From: DATEDA01 sp963789885
Lineage (GTDB): Bacteria > Pseudomonadota > Gammaproteobacteria > Burkholderiales > SG8-39
DNA length: 64,000 nucleotides
Reading direction: 5' to 3'
Assembly (NCBI GenBank): GCA_963789885.1
Contig: CAWBNB010000018.1
Coordinates: forward strand, 62,001-126,000
Positions within the stretch are counted from its first letter, which is position 1. Every line of letters starts with the position of its first letter. The notes beneath the pieces were generated by a model. The model ran no database searches, was not told the DNA's origin, and saw only the letters and a list, made by a program, of their open reading frames with translations. Below are positions 16,930 through 25,838 of the stretch, piece after piece. Both the position numbers and the translations under genes were made by a program.

Positions 16930-18255
16930 TTACGGTATGACGTCGAGGATGTTGTCGCCGAGACTTCTCTCGGTTGTGATCAAATGCTTCTCACGCGATT
17001 CCAGCCGCGCCGCGACAGTCTCAAGATGAGCGTGCCTCTCTCTTAGATCTTCGACTTTCGATTCCAGAACGGCAATCTGCGCGTCCTTACGTTTGAGCTC
17101 CGCCGTGCGCTTCTCCAGCGCCTGTACGGCGATCATAAGAATGCCTGCGATGTCGCCGGAATTGATCGTCGTCTCCGAGCCAATCTGCCCGACTCCGTCG
17201 TGGCCGAATGCCGCAAAGAAGTCCTGAGCCATGGGCCCGTAGTGGCGCAACCGCTTAGGATCGTGGCCTATGAAGTTCCAGCTCGGCAGCTGAAAGCCGC
17301 GAATCTTCCCCAGCACTTCCTCTCCATCCACCGGCTGGAAGTTTTCCTTCTTGGTCTTGTCCGAAACGCTGGTAAGAGCTACCTGACCCTCGATCACCGT
17401 GACCGAAGCGTTTCCCAGGCGGACCTTATTGCTGGCATTGACCAGCGCTCCTGAACCGATGGCCGTGGCGTTGGTCAGGTTCCCAGCAGACACATTGGCA
17501 GCGTTACCGATCGCGGTATTGTTGGTGCCCGTTGTGTTGAAAAGGAGCGCATTGAGTCCGCTGGCGGTGTTGCCATTGCCGGTGGTGTTATTGAAGAGCG
17601 CGTTCCCTCCGCTGGCGGTGTTGCCGCCGCCCGTGGTGTTGTTAGAGAGCGCATTGAGTCCGCCGGCAGTGTTGGAGTAGCCCGTTGTGTTGTGGGAGAG
17701 CGCTTTGGCTCCGCTGGCGGTGTTGAAGTAGCCTGTGGTGTTGCTAGATAGCGCTTCGGATCCGCTGGCGGTGTTGGAGCTGCCCGTAGTGTTCGCTGAG
17801 AGCGCATAGTTTCCGCAGGCGGTGTTGTAGTCGCCCGTGGTGTTGCTAGTGAGCGCATTGAGTCCGCAGGCGGTGTTTTGGCTGCCCGTGGTGTTGCTAA
17901 AGAGCGCATACGCCCCGCTGGCGGTGTTGGAGAGTCCCGTGGTGTTGGCAAAGAGCGCAAAGGCGCCGTTCGCTGAGTTGTAGCTGCCCGTCGTGTTGCT
18001 CCCGAGCGCATCGCGTCCGCTGGCGGTATTCACGCTCCCCGTCGTGTTGCTCCCGAGCGCATCGCGTCCGATGGCGGTGTCGGAGTGCCCCATGGTGTTG
18101 TTCTGAAGCGCGCCCGTTCCCAGAGCGATGTTGGTCTGCGCCGCAGCAACGTCCGCGAGAGACAGAGAGAAAACGAGCGCAGCAGTAAGCACAGGAAAAA
18201 ACGAATCGACCCGGGTCAGAACGAGGGTCCCTGTGAGGGTAAGAACTTTCTTCAT
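16930..18255 (-). CDS. Secreted repeat protein with C-terminal S74-type intramolecular chaperone
   Basis: 441 residues from the ATG at 18255 (AGGAGG 7 bases upstream). A signal peptide ends near VAAAQ (residue 40). Residues ~48-252 are twelve 17-residue repeats of the form NALxxNTTGxxNTASGx, as in head/stalk regions of trimeric adhesins and phage fibres. The C-terminus begins TSVSDKTKKENFQPVDGEE, the S74 self-cleaving chaperone start with Ser-Asp, continues NFIGHDPKRLRHYGPMAQDF and ends in a coiled coil. It is likely a trimeric extracellular fibre. Promoter element copy B lies about 185 bases upstream. Fragments of this 3' end recur at 24.8 and 35.7 kb. Confidence 0.82.
   Translation of the reverse strand: MKKVLTLTGTLVLTRVDSFFPVLTAALVFSLSLADVAAAQTNIALGTGALQNNTMGHSDTAIGRDALGSNTTGSVNTASGRDALGSNTTGSYNSANGAFALFANTTGLSNTASGAYALFSNTTGSQNTACGLNALTSNTTGDYNTACGNYALSANTTGSSNTASGSEALSSNTTGYFNTASGAKALSHNTTGYSNTAGGLNALSNNTTGGGNTASGGNALFNNTTGNGNTASGLNALLFNTTGTNNTAIGNAANVSAGNLTNATAIGSGALVNASNKVRLGNASVTVIEGQVALTSVSDKTKKENFQPVDGEEVLGKIRGFQLPSWNFIGHDPKRLRHYGPMAQDFFAAFGHDGVGQIGSETTINSGDIAGILMIAVQALEKRTAELKRKDAQIAVLESKVEDLRERHAHLETVAARLESREKHLITTERSLGDNILDVIP
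17499..18114 (-). repeat. Tandem 51-bp coding repeats (12 units)
   Basis: The DNA encoding the NTTG repeats of the S74 protein consists of 51-bp units with strong identity around the GTGGTGTTGCT/AGAGCGC stretch on the plus strand. Unit-to-unit differences are mostly at variable residues. Such arrays are prone to slippage and copy-number change. Confidence 0.85.
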
Positions 18256-18393
18256 CCTTCCTCCTATGTCGGCCGTGCTATCCGGAGATGGGCGAGACTC
18301 GGCCCACACCCGAGTCATAGCGTGCCGAGGCCGTTGACGGCCGAGCACCCCCCAGCAATGCTGCGACGGGGACCATGCTCGTGAGCGAGATCG

Positions 18394-18497
18394 TCGGTAC
18401 GAAATCTAGGCGAAGGCGCGACGGTGGGATATCCCAGGAATGCGCTTACGCATCCCGTCTTTGCGCTAAACCGCCCGGTCTAGGTTGAAAGGAACGC
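18394..18497 (-). promoter_or_regulatory. Repeated promoter/operator element, copy B
   Basis: Minus-strand dyad GGGATGCG-TAAG-CGCATTCCT (18436-18456), then GGGATATCCCACCGTCG and CGCCTAGATTTCGTACCG. Very close to copy A, including the distal block CCTAGACCG. It faces the S74 gene (start 18255), with the same dyad-to-start distance as copy A to its gene. Confidence 0.7.
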
Positions 18498-18630
18498 GTG
18501 CTGCTCAGAGCTAAAGGAGTCGCACCAGGTCGGGAAACCATGCGTAGATTGGGCGTGTGAACTCGACTCTGCCTTCGGAACAGACCCAAGACGAGTCTCC
18601 TGAAGGAGGATGTCTCTCCATCGATGGCCG

Positions 18631-20106
18631 TTACAAGGTCTTCAGATACTCGACGAGCGCCTTCTTTTGCGCCGGCGGCAACTCTGTCCCGAACTCGTGC
18701 CCCTGGTTGCCGCCGCCCCTCGCGCCGACCTCGTGCCTGGTACCTTGATGCTCGGCTTCAGGGCCGGCGGTGACAAAACCCACTCTCTCGGGGTCGTAGA
18801 CGTCGTAGCCGCGATAGAAGCTCTTGGGACGGCGTGCTTGCGGCTCGAGAACGTCGGCGAGCGTCGGCACTGACCCGTTGTGTAGATACGGCGCGCGCAG
18901 CCAGATGCCGTCGAGGAAGGGGGCGACGTAGCCGACGAGCGGCTCCTCGACAAGCCCCTTGCGGTCGATGCCCATCGCACGCACCACTCTGTTGGATGCG
19001 ACGGCGGCGTCCTTGCTCCAGGTATCCAGGCGGTCTCGGTCGGTGCCTACTTCGACGAGCGGGATGCGCATACCGGTGCGCTCGCTCGCATGACAGGTCG
19101 CGCAGTTGCGCTCGAACACGCCACGGCCTTCCCCGGCGAGCACGGCGTCGATCGGAAAGGGATACCTCGGTGCCGCCCTTGCCTTGAGATACTCGTGCAG
19201 CCAGTTCACGTGGCCGAGAAACTCGTCCCTGTGTCGCGGCGCGGCGCCGAGCAATCCCAGCGCCGAATCGATGATGACCGAGTACGCATCGTGGCTGTCG
19301 CCGGCGAGGTTCATGCGCATGCCCCTCTCCCACCGATACTTCTGCAGGTTCCACACGGCGGGCATATCGGTGGGGCCGAAGGTGTCGTCGATCTCGGCGC
19401 GGATCATGAAATATTTCGTGAGGTTCATGGCGTCATCGCGACCGCGGCCCCAGTCCGGCAGATCGGGGCGGAACACCCAGGCGAACTGCTTCTCTCGCTC
19501 CAGCAGCCGTTTCTTGGTGATGGGGATGATGAGGAAGCGGTAGGCGAACCGGTCGAACCAGTCGAGCTCGGTGACGAGCTGGATCTCTCGCATGAGGTTG
19601 TCGGCGTTGAAGCGGGGATCCTTGGCGCACAGGATGAAGAAGCGGAAGAAGCCCGCGACGTTGGTCGTATGCGCTGGTCCGCCCGGCACGAAGACGGGAT
19701 TCGAGTCACGGTCGGTGCGATAGCTCGCGGTATGACACACGGCGCAGTTGTTAGCGACGCGCGGGATTCCGATGACCCGTTTCGTGAACCCGATCGGCAA
19801 CTCCTGGCCCTGCTCCCAGGGCACGCCGAACGACGCATAGCCGCCGCCCGGTCCGGGCAAATACTCGGGGAACACGCGCGGCAGCACGTAGAAGATCCAG
19901 TAGGGAAGTCCAGCGTCGTGCTCGGCGCCGATCGAGCCGTACTTGAATCGCTCGTCGGGATCCTCGATCAATGGCTCGCGGTGTTCGTACATCAGCCGGT
20001 AGTAAGCGTAGCCGCCGAAGGTCACGCCGAGGAGCACCAGCAGGAGCAGCAGGCGCTTGATCCAGCTCCCGCGCGAGCCGGGCGTTTCTGGTGTTGCTGC
20101 GCTCAT
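18631..20106 (-). CDS. Membrane-anchored di-haem c-type cytochrome, RoxA-like
   Basis: 491 residues. A single N-terminal membrane anchor (about 17-35, WIKRLLLLLVLLGVTFGGY) leaves the body periplasmic or exported. Two haem-attachment motifs, CAVCH (121-125) and CATCH (335-339), and the block IWLRAPYLHNGSVPTLADVL place it in the di-haem peroxidase/MauG superfamily near rubber oxygenase RoxA-type proteins, although it is shorter than characterised RoxA. Such proteins use O2 or peroxide for oxidative cleavage. It ends a three-gene run with its paralogue (18-base gap) downstream of promoter element copy C. The substrate is unknown. Confidence 0.82.
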   Translation of the reverse strand: MSAATPETPGSRGSWIKRLLLLLVLLGVTFGGYAYYRLMYEHREPLIEDPDERFKYGSIGAEHDAGLPYWIFYVLPRVFPEYLPGPGGGYASFGVPWEQGQELPIGFTKRVIGIPRVANNCAVCHTASYRTDRDSNPVFVPGGPAHTTNVAGFFRFFILCAKDPRFNADNLMREIQLVTELDWFDRFAYRFLIIPITKKRLLEREKQFAWVFRPDLPDWGRGRDDAMNLTKYFMIRAEIDDTFGPTDMPAVWNLQKYRWERGMRMNLAGDSHDAYSVIIDSALGLLGAAPRHRDEFLGHVNWLHEYLKARAAPRYPFPIDAVLAGEGRGVFERNCATCHASERTGMRIPLVEVGTDRDRLDTWSKDAAVASNRVVRAMGIDRKGLVEEPLVGYVAPFLDGIWLRAPYLHNGSVPTLADVLEPQARRPKSFYRGYDVYDPERVGFVTAGPEAEHQGTRHEVGARGGGNQGHEFGTELPPAQKKALVEYLKTL

Positions 20107-20124
20107 GACATTGTGCCCAGCGGC

Positions 20125-21693
20125 TCAAAACGTTTTCAGGTATTCGACCAAGGCATCTTTGTCCTCGGGCGAGAGCTCGGTGCCGTAGCGATTCCCCTCG
20201 TGGCCACGATTGCCGTTGCCGAGTAGCGCGGTTTCGAATTTGAAGTATTTCCGCCCCTGCTCCTCCGCAACGTCCGAGACGAAGCCGACCTTGGTCTGGT
20301 CGAAGAGATCGTTGCCGCGATGGAACGTTTTCGGACGCTTGTCGCCGGGCTCGAGCAGCTCGCGCAAGCTCGGTACCGAGCCGTTGTGCAGGTACGGCGC
20401 ACGCAGCCACAGACCGTCGAGCGGCATGTTGGCGTAGCCGAAGGTCTTGCGGAAATGGCAAAAGCGGAAGTCATAGCCGGCATAGACCGAGCCGAGGTTG
20501 GCGACGAGTGGATACGTGAAGGAATCGAGCCGGTAGCGGTCGGTGCCGATCTCTTCAATGCGCGTGATCTTCCCGACCTGCGGACCGTATAGGTCGTCAT
20601 CGCGCTCGCCCGGTTTCAGGCACGCGAGCTCCTTGCCGGCCGTGGGCGAAGCGAACTCCTGGCCGCTCGCGCCATGGCATCCCGCGCAGTACTGCTTGTA
20701 GATCGGCGCGCCCTTGGCGGCGAGCTGCTCGCTGATCGGAAACGGATAGCGCGGCGGCGCGAGGTCGAGTAGCCACTCTTCGACGCGGGCGAGCGCCGCG
20801 AGGTCGATGGTCGGTGGGGTCGTCCCGGTCGCGCCCGCCGCGTTCTTGTTGCGCTCGACCGACTTGCCATTGTTGCCGTCCCAGTGTAGTTGCATGCCGA
20901 TCTTCTTGCGCTGGTTCCAGATCCCCGGAAAGTCAGCGATGCCGATCGACTCCTGCGGCGAGAGCTGGTGTGCCGGCACGTTGAAAAGCACGGTCTTTGC
21001 CGGAGTGAAGGTATCGGTCCTGCCCGGCCCCCATTCCGGCTGCCTCTCGGTAAAGGCGAGTCGTTCGCGCAGCATCAGCAGCCGCTCGCGCATCAGGGCG
21101 ATCGCGACCGGGTAGACGACGTAGCGATCGAGCGGGCCGAGCTTGCCCGCCTGACGCTCGATCTCCGGCACGATGAACTCGGCGCGGAATTTCGCGTCGC
21201 CCGCGCATTCGAAGAAGAACTTCGAGAAGCCAAGCAGATCGAACCTGTGCGCTGGCATCGCGGTGTAAACCCTGGACGGCCCTGCAGGCGCTTCACGCAC
21301 GGTGCTCGCATGACACGCCGCGCAGTTGACGAATACGCGATCGATCCCGAGGTGACGGCGCTTCGAGACGCCGACTGGCAAGTCCTTGTCGCCCTCGTAG
21401 ATCATCCCGAGCGAGGCGTAGCCCTTGCCTGGTAGATGCTCCGCGCACACCTGGGGAAGTGCCTGCCAGATCCAGAAAGGGAACCCCGACTCGCGTTCAC
21501 CTCCGGTGGAGCCGTACTTGAAGTGCTCCTCCGGACTGTCATAGGTCACCGGCCGATCGACACCGAAGCGCGCGATGGCGTACGCCGCAACCGCCACCGG
21601 AGTCAGGATGACGACACCGAGGACGACCTTGAACAAGCGCCGCCATCTGTTTCGCTCTGCTTGCAATGCACTGAGGTGCTGCTGTTCGTCCAT
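20125..21693 (-). CDS. Membrane-anchored di-haem c-type cytochrome, RoxA-like (paralogue)
   Basis: 522 residues from the ATG at 21693 (MDEQQHLSAL); an upstream in-frame start at 21744 is possible. A transmembrane helix spans about 19-40. Haem motifs are CAACH (124-128) and CAGCH (336-340), and the C-terminal LWLRAPYLHNGSVPSLRELL matches its neighbour. It differs by an insertion after the second haem motif (ELACLKPGERDDDLYGP). The tandem arrangement recalls paired latex oxygenases of rubber degraders, but family membership is by motif only. It lies 72 bases after the gene at 21766-22437. Confidence 0.82.
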   Translation of the reverse strand: MDEQQHLSALQAERNRWRRLFKVVLGVVILTPVAVAAYAIARFGVDRPVTYDSPEEHFKYGSTGGERESGFPFWIWQALPQVCAEHLPGKGYASLGMIYEGDKDLPVGVSKRRHLGIDRVFVNCAACHASTVREAPAGPSRVYTAMPAHRFDLLGFSKFFFECAGDAKFRAEFIVPEIERQAGKLGPLDRYVVYPVAIALMRERLLMLRERLAFTERQPEWGPGRTDTFTPAKTVLFNVPAHQLSPQESIGIADFPGIWNQRKKIGMQLHWDGNNGKSVERNKNAAGATGTTPPTIDLAALARVEEWLLDLAPPRYPFPISEQLAAKGAPIYKQYCAGCHGASGQEFASPTAGKELACLKPGERDDDLYGPQVGKITRIEEIGTDRYRLDSFTYPLVANLGSVYAGYDFRFCHFRKTFGYANMPLDGLWLRAPYLHNGSVPSLRELLEPGDKRPKTFHRGNDLFDQTKVGFVSDVAEEQGRKYFKFETALLGNGNRGHEGNRYGTELSPEDKDALVEYLKTF

Positions 21694-21765
21694 GGCGTCT
21701 CTTTCGCTGCCGTCCAGGTGGCGCGCCGAGCTGCGGCGTCCCAAATCCTGGCCGTCATCCCGGCC

Positions 21766-22437
21766 TCACACGGGCTTCCACGCCTTCTTGAGGCTCGGCA
21801 CCGCGAGCATCACGCTGCGCACGACCTGGACCGCCGAGCCCTGCGTGAGCTGGTTTTGCAGCTTGATGTTCTTTAGGTACCCCTGCGGGGTGATTCCACA
21901 GATCAGCAAATGGGCGCGCTCGTTCTGAATCGGATATGTCTTCGTTCCATGCTGCTTCTTCACCGGCACAGCGAAGTAGAGGATTGATTTCAGCGTTGCC
22001 CCGGATGCCCGGAATTGATCCTTCAGTTTCACGGCGACGCTGGGGAGTTTCGATGCCTCCACCACCTGGTACACCTTGTAGTGGTCAAGCTTCTCGGGGA
22101 AAGCGCTCCCCGTTTCGACCTTCCGGGTCGGCACGAGGAGACCGTACCCCCTTCCGGTCCGGATCTCGAACTTGCCGAACTGATTCTCCAAGCTAACCGC
22201 CCGCATCGGCTCGGCCGGCTGAACGCCCCGGTACCAAGCCAGGTGGGCGTGCTTGTCGTACAAGGGCTCTCCATTCTTCGAAACAGGGTTGGCGAAGTAA
22301 TCGAGGAGCCGCAGCCGCATCCTCAGTCGGTTCGTGTCGAACTGCCCCCGGAGGAAAAGATCTGCGGCCGCCTCCCGATCTTCCACGTCATAGACTTGGA
22401 AGTAGTCAAGTTTCAGTTCCTGTGCGGTCATGGTCAT
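21766..22437 (-). CDS. Unknown protein with two copies of a ~90-residue domain (DUF7450-like)
   Basis: 223 residues with AAAGGA before the ATG at 22437. Two similar halves are visible: LKLDYFQVYDVEDREAA with LLDYFANPVSKNGEPLYDKH, and EKLDHYKVYQVVEASKL with ILYFAVPVKKQHGTKTYP, each ending in a hydrophobic strand (HAHLAWYRGV and RAHLLICGI). I recall similar LDHFKxYxV repeats as an uncharacterised domain family, but cannot verify this. No signal peptide is evident. It is the first gene after promoter element copy C and precedes the two cytochromes. Confidence 0.65.
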   Translation of the reverse strand: MTMTAQELKLDYFQVYDVEDREAAADLFLRGQFDTNRLRMRLRLLDYFANPVSKNGEPLYDKHAHLAWYRGVQPAEPMRAVSLENQFGKFEIRTGRGYGLLVPTRKVETGSAFPEKLDHYKVYQVVEASKLPSVAVKLKDQFRASGATLKSILYFAVPVKKQHGTKTYPIQNERAHLLICGITPQGYLKNIKLQNQLTQGSAVQVVRSVMLAVPSLKKAWKPV

Positions 22438-22660
22438 GATCGTTCCTTTCTCTATCTGGCCTTACCTCGTCGCGGCGATCGCCTCTCGTTCCTTGCCGTT
22501 CGGTCGGAGGCCGGTTTGCGTTCGCAGTTACTGGCGATTCGCGGGTATCTGCGAGATGTAGATCCACGATCCATAGGTCGTCGCAAAGGTCCGCGTACCC
22601 GTAGCGTCGCTGGCCATTCCGCCGACGCTCACCTCACTCATCGCACGAGCGAAGCTCCTT

Positions 22661-22760
22661 GATACGAACTCTAGGCGGAGGGACGACATCGGCATATCCC
22701 CCGAATGCGTTTGCACATCGCGTGTGCCTGGTAAGCCAGCCGGATTAGGCCGAACGTTCA
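22661..22760 (-). promoter_or_regulatory. Repeated promoter/operator element, copy C
   Basis: Minus strand: a degenerate dyad GCGATGTG-CAAA-CGCATTCGG (22701-22721), GGGATATGCCGATGTCG, and CGCCTAGAGTTCGTATC. The upstream block CGTTCGGCCTAATCCGG is also present. It faces the operon 22437-18631 at a longer distance (about 265 bases) than the other copies. Confidence 0.65.
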
Positions 22761-22849
22761 CGCCGCCAGACCCGCCGCACGAATCCGTACGCTGCAAGGC
22801 GCACCGGCGGGATACAGTTGCTGTCCTTTAGTAGATTTGACCGGACCGT

Positions 22850-23252
22850 TTAGAAGCTGCGGCCAGCTCCATTGACGCGCCAGGGTTCTTCGAAACGTCC
22901 GCCCCTATTCAGCAGCGTGTTGATCGCCTTAGACCGCTGCATTCATGCTGAGCGTGCGCGCACTTGCGGCGCAAAGCTGATCGGGAACGTGCAGCAGCGA
23001 AAAGCGCACGTGATACCGAGCGTTCCTGCCCTAGCGTGGGGCGGGAACAATTCCGGTAATTCGCGCGCGGTTGGCCCGCTACTCCCCAGCGTCCGAGGGC
23101 GGCGAGACAACCATCATCGAGGAACGACCTCCGCCGAGCTAGCCCTCAACATCGAATTCTCGGCGCAGCTTGCGCCCGCGATCAGGGCGTATCGGAGCAA
23201 GTGCCATGCACAGCAGCTCCCGCATAGCATTGCTCCTGTCGGCGGCGCTGCG
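22850..23252 (-). pseudogene. Decayed histidine-kinase gene (sensor-domain part)
   Basis: Plus-strand GAAGCTGCGGCCAGCTCCA at about 22855 and the following ~100 bases align with 33924-34030 inside the complete kinase gene, and further matches continue to about 23180. Frames are broken throughout. This is the dead third copy of the kinase locus, next to its equally decayed regulator. Confidence 0.55.
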
Positions 23253-23255
23253 GTG

Positions 23256-23405
23256 TTACCTGAGGAGGTGCATCGTCGTCGTTTCGGAGACGGCCTCTCC
23301 GCGCGAATGCTCGGCGAGGTTCTGGTAGATCTTCTTGACGTAGGTAGTGACCGCCTGCGGCGAGAACTCCGGGAGCTTTGCCACCTCGACGAACCCGGAG
23401 CTGAC
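23256..23405 (-). pseudogene. NarL/FixJ response-regulator C-terminal remnant
   Basis: The last ~48 codons before a stop at 23256 read SSGFVEVAKLPEFSPQAVTT, then YVKKIYQNLAEHSRGEAVSE and MHLLR. This is the LuxR-type HTH of the two regulators at 26945 and 34318. No receiver domain precedes it, so it is a fragment. Confidence 0.7.
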
Positions 23406-23652
23406 CGAGAAGTTCCACATGGTCATCCCGTCGCCCGGGTTCCACCCGCCGTTTCGCGGCTGCGCGCGCCCGACACCGCGGGGCGCGCGCAGATCATCTC
23501 CAGCTTGCGCGACGCCGTCGACCCAGAAGCACGGCCGACTGGATGGTGTCTCACGCCGTGGTCGACCGAACCACTGACGCCCGACCGGTCCGCCTTCTCG
23601 TGTGCCGGCCGTTCGGACGTCCGCTCCGAGTTCTCTTCGTGGCACCGCTGTC

Positions 23653-24549
23653 TCAAAAACTAGGGGTGGAGCAGATACTGGGGTCGACCGTGTTGCCATT
23701 GAGCATGTTTCCGGACCCGTTGTTGACGACCTGGAGCTGGGTCGTATTGTTAATCACCTTGTTCACCTTACCGAACACGGAGATCGACGTGGCGAAGTTA
23801 TCGTGAATCGAATTGTTGTTCGAATTCCCGCCGAGTGCAATCGACCCCGTGGAGGTGGCGCTGCACGCGATGTTGTGATGGATCAGATTGTCGTGAGTAC
23901 CGGGGTTCTTATCGTTGTCTCGATAGAGTTCACAGGTATCGATGTTGATCCCGCCCTCCGTCTGACCGTTCACCGTGTTGTACGCGACACTGCTGTTAGA
24001 CCCGCCACAGCCGAGATTGACGCCGATTCGGCCGCCCATGATCGCATTCTCGAGAATCCTTGCCTTCGTCAAACCCTGGATGGCGACGTTAACGCCGATA
24101 TCGCCATCGGCGAATCCGGCTGGCACGATAGTGAAACCACGAAGGGTTGCCCCGGGAGCGGTGATCTGGAAGATGGGGGCACTTGCCGCCGCCTTGACCA
24201 CCGTGGCGGTTGCTGTCGCCGTAGAGGTCACGTTTAACTGGTTGGTCCCGATCACGACATTCTCAGTGAAAACGCCCGGGCAGACCTTGATGGCGTCGCC
24301 CGCGCTCGACGCGTTGACTGCCGCCTGGATAGAGGAGTACCCCGCGTTGCTGCAACTCGTGCCAGGCGACGGGGAGGCGGCATTGTTTTTCACCCAGCGG
24401 GTGGTCGTCGTCGCCGCCGCGGTAGGCGCCAGGCCGCACAGCAACAGCGCGGACGTTGCCGCCGCAACGAAGGCCAGAGCACGTGGCTGTCTGGCGCCCC
24501 GTGCGTGAAGCTCGCGGCTCGGGAAATCAAAATCAAGCGATTTGGTCAT
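23653..24549 (-). CDS. Secreted right-handed beta-helix protein
   Basis: 298 residues from the ATG at 24549 (GAGGAG nearby); the further upstream start lacks a ribosome site. The N-terminal signal region (ALAFVAAATSALLLCGLAP) is followed by RWVKNNAASPSPGTSC and YSSIQAAVNASSAGDAIKVC, the typical entry to a pectate-lyase-like solenoid. NosD-like rungs follow (VNVAIQGLTKARILENAIM, GTHDNLIHHNIACSATST, IALGGNSNNNSIHDNFATS). Catalytic residues cannot be assigned. It is probably exported and binds or acts on a polymer. Promoter element copy D lies directly upstream. Confidence 0.78.
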   Translation of the reverse strand: MTKSLDFDFPSRELHARGARQPRALAFVAAATSALLLCGLAPTAAATTTTRWVKNNAASPSPGTSCSNAGYSSIQAAVNASSAGDAIKVCPGVFTENVVIGTNQLNVTSTATATATVVKAAASAPIFQITAPGATLRGFTIVPAGFADGDIGVNVAIQGLTKARILENAIMGGRIGVNLGCGGSNSSVAYNTVNGQTEGGINIDTCELYRDNDKNPGTHDNLIHHNIACSATSTGSIALGGNSNNNSIHDNFATSISVFGKVNKVINNTTQLQVVNNGSGNMLNGNTVDPSICSTPSF

Positions 24550-24596
24550 GTCGATTCTCCTCGAAGTTCGGACCGCGCACCTGCGCGATCCGTTGC

Positions 24597-24700
24597 TGCG
24601 AACTCTAGGAGACCGGAGCACAGCGGCATATCCCGGGAAAGCGTTTGCACATCCCGTTTTCCCGGTAACCGGGCTGGGCTAGACCGAAAGTGGTGCCGCG
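24597..24700 (-). promoter_or_regulatory. Repeated promoter/operator element, copy D
   Basis: Minus-strand dyad GGGATGTG-CAAA-CGCTTTCCC (24635-24655), GGGATATGCCGCTGTGC, then CTCCTAGAGTTCGCAGC, and the upstream block GGTCTAGCCCAGCCC. The dyad ends about 90 bases before the start codon of the beta-helix gene. Confidence 0.65.
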
Positions 24701-24748
24701 CTAAGGATGAGTGCGGGATCGACAGGCTTAGCGTTGTGCCGGTCGGAG
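24698..24748 (-). pseudogene. Histidine-kinase 3'-end fragment
   Basis: Minus strand reads TGTTLSLSIPHSSLA, matching the C-terminus of the complete kinase, but the stop is lost. It sits directly upstream of element copy D, the same order as at 15.5 kb. Confidence 0.55.
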
Positions 24749-24843
24749 ACGGCTAGCGGACGATCCCAAGCAAGCGCAGCGCATCTCGCGCCTCGCGCGT
24801 GCGAACAAGCTGCGCAAGATCGGAGCGCTGCTGTCAAGCAGGA

Positions 24844-25075
24844 AACTTCATTGGCCACGATCCTAAAACAGTTTCGCCACGATAGGCCCATGGGGCAGGA
24901 CTTCTTTGTGGCCTTCGGCCAGGGCGGAGTTGGACAGATCGGCTCGGAGACGACGATCAACTCCGGCGACAGGGCGGGCATTCTTATGATCGCCGTGCAG
25001 ACGCTGGAAAGGCGCACGGCCGGAGCTCAAACAGAAGAGGCGCAGATTGCTGTTCTGGAATCGAAAGTAGCCGGC
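24844..25075 (+). pseudogene. S74-chaperone C-terminal fragment
   Basis: On the plus strand NFIGHDPK is followed, after a frame break, by GPMGQDFF-like residues and then GGVGQIGSETTINSGDRAGI, MIAVQTLERRT and AQIAVLESKV. These match the end of the S74 protein at 16930-18255. It is isolated, in the opposite orientation to the kinase tail beside it. Confidence 0.75.
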
Positions 25076-25144
25076 GTTCAGTGTCAAAGGAGCTCTCCCG
25101 AGCTGCTCATGGTCTGAACACCGAGCCCTGTGGCGCGTAGGCTA

Positions 25145-25333
25145 TTACGGCCCATAGCAGGGTTGAATGGCATTTCGCGGATCTGTCATGACCTGCCCGT
25201 TCACTGCATCGCCGCGGTAATCGAGGCGGGAGTGCAGACTTGCACGACTGAGCGCTGACTCACGTGCCAGCCCTTCTGCCAGACAGTGGGGGCACTTCTG
25301 TTCGAGCGGTATGCTGTGGCTGCACGTCGTCAT
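25145..25333 (-). CDS. Small Cys/His-motif protein (62 residues), paralogue 1
   Basis: MTTCSHSIPLEQKCPHC begins the protein: a C-x-H...C-x-x-C arrangement that could bind one metal ion. A conserved tail follows (LDYRGDAVNGQVMTDPRNA). GAAGGAG lies 10 bases before the ATG. It is a clear paralogue of the protein at 35227-35415, which sits behind element copy F. Here it is the last of three genes behind copy E. Function unknown; a small zinc-ribbon-like adaptor is one possibility. Confidence 0.65.
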   Translation of the reverse strand: MTTCSHSIPLEQKCPHCLAEGLARESALSRASLHSRLDYRGDAVNGQVMTDPRNAIQPCYGP

Positions 25334-25494
25334 GACTAATCAGCTCCTTCAATGCCTTACCAGGTTCGACGCACTCGGCACGATCAGAGCGTGCTAAAGT
25401 GGTCTCCGCTGTAGGCTCTCTTGCACCTGCCTTCGGATCCCGTCATCAGCGGTGCAAGATCCTTTGATCCGATACTTTCCGGGTCGAATTCCGC

Positions 25495-25800
25495 CTACCC
25501 CCGCGTCTTCCGCTTCGGGCGCGGAACTTCTATGAGGACGTGCTTCTTCGCGTCGACCTTGTAGTGAGCATGTGTCCTGAGGCTATCCGGATCCACGTGA
25601 AGGATGGATGCACTGGTCGTATCTCGTCCCGCTCTTGCGGCACGCTCCAGGGCCTCCCGCTCGAGAACACTCCGATCCGGGTGCTTTCCCCCACGCAAAC
25701 TCACACATTCATGGATATGCATGATGTTCCCATTCTCGGAATCGTAGATCACGACCACGCTCGATTGCTCGATTAGGCCAAGGGCTTCAGTGGTTGTCAT
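25495..25800 (-). CDS. Unknown protein (101 residues)
   Basis: The ATG at 25800 is preceded by GAAAGGAAAGGTG. The protein starts MTTTEALGLIEQSSVVVIYD and contains HIHECVSLRGGKHPDRSVLE and THAHYKVDAKKHVLIEVPRP, with a basic C-terminus. No signal peptide, membrane helix or known motif. It lies 38 bases after the gene at 25839 and is probably co-transcribed with it from element copy E. Confidence 0.6.
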   Translation of the reverse strand: MTTTEALGLIEQSSVVVIYDSENGNIMHIHECVSLRGGKHPDRSVLEREALERAARAGRDTTSASILHVDPDSLRTHAHYKVDAKKHVLIEVPRPKRKTRG

Positions 25801-25838
25801 GGTGTCTCACCTTTCCTTTCTCGCAGTTCGAGCTCTCG

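Noticed and set aside
17499..18114. Regular 51-bp repeats considered as a CRISPR array
   Set aside because: The repeats are contiguous, have no unique spacers, and encode a periodic NTTG protein in frame.
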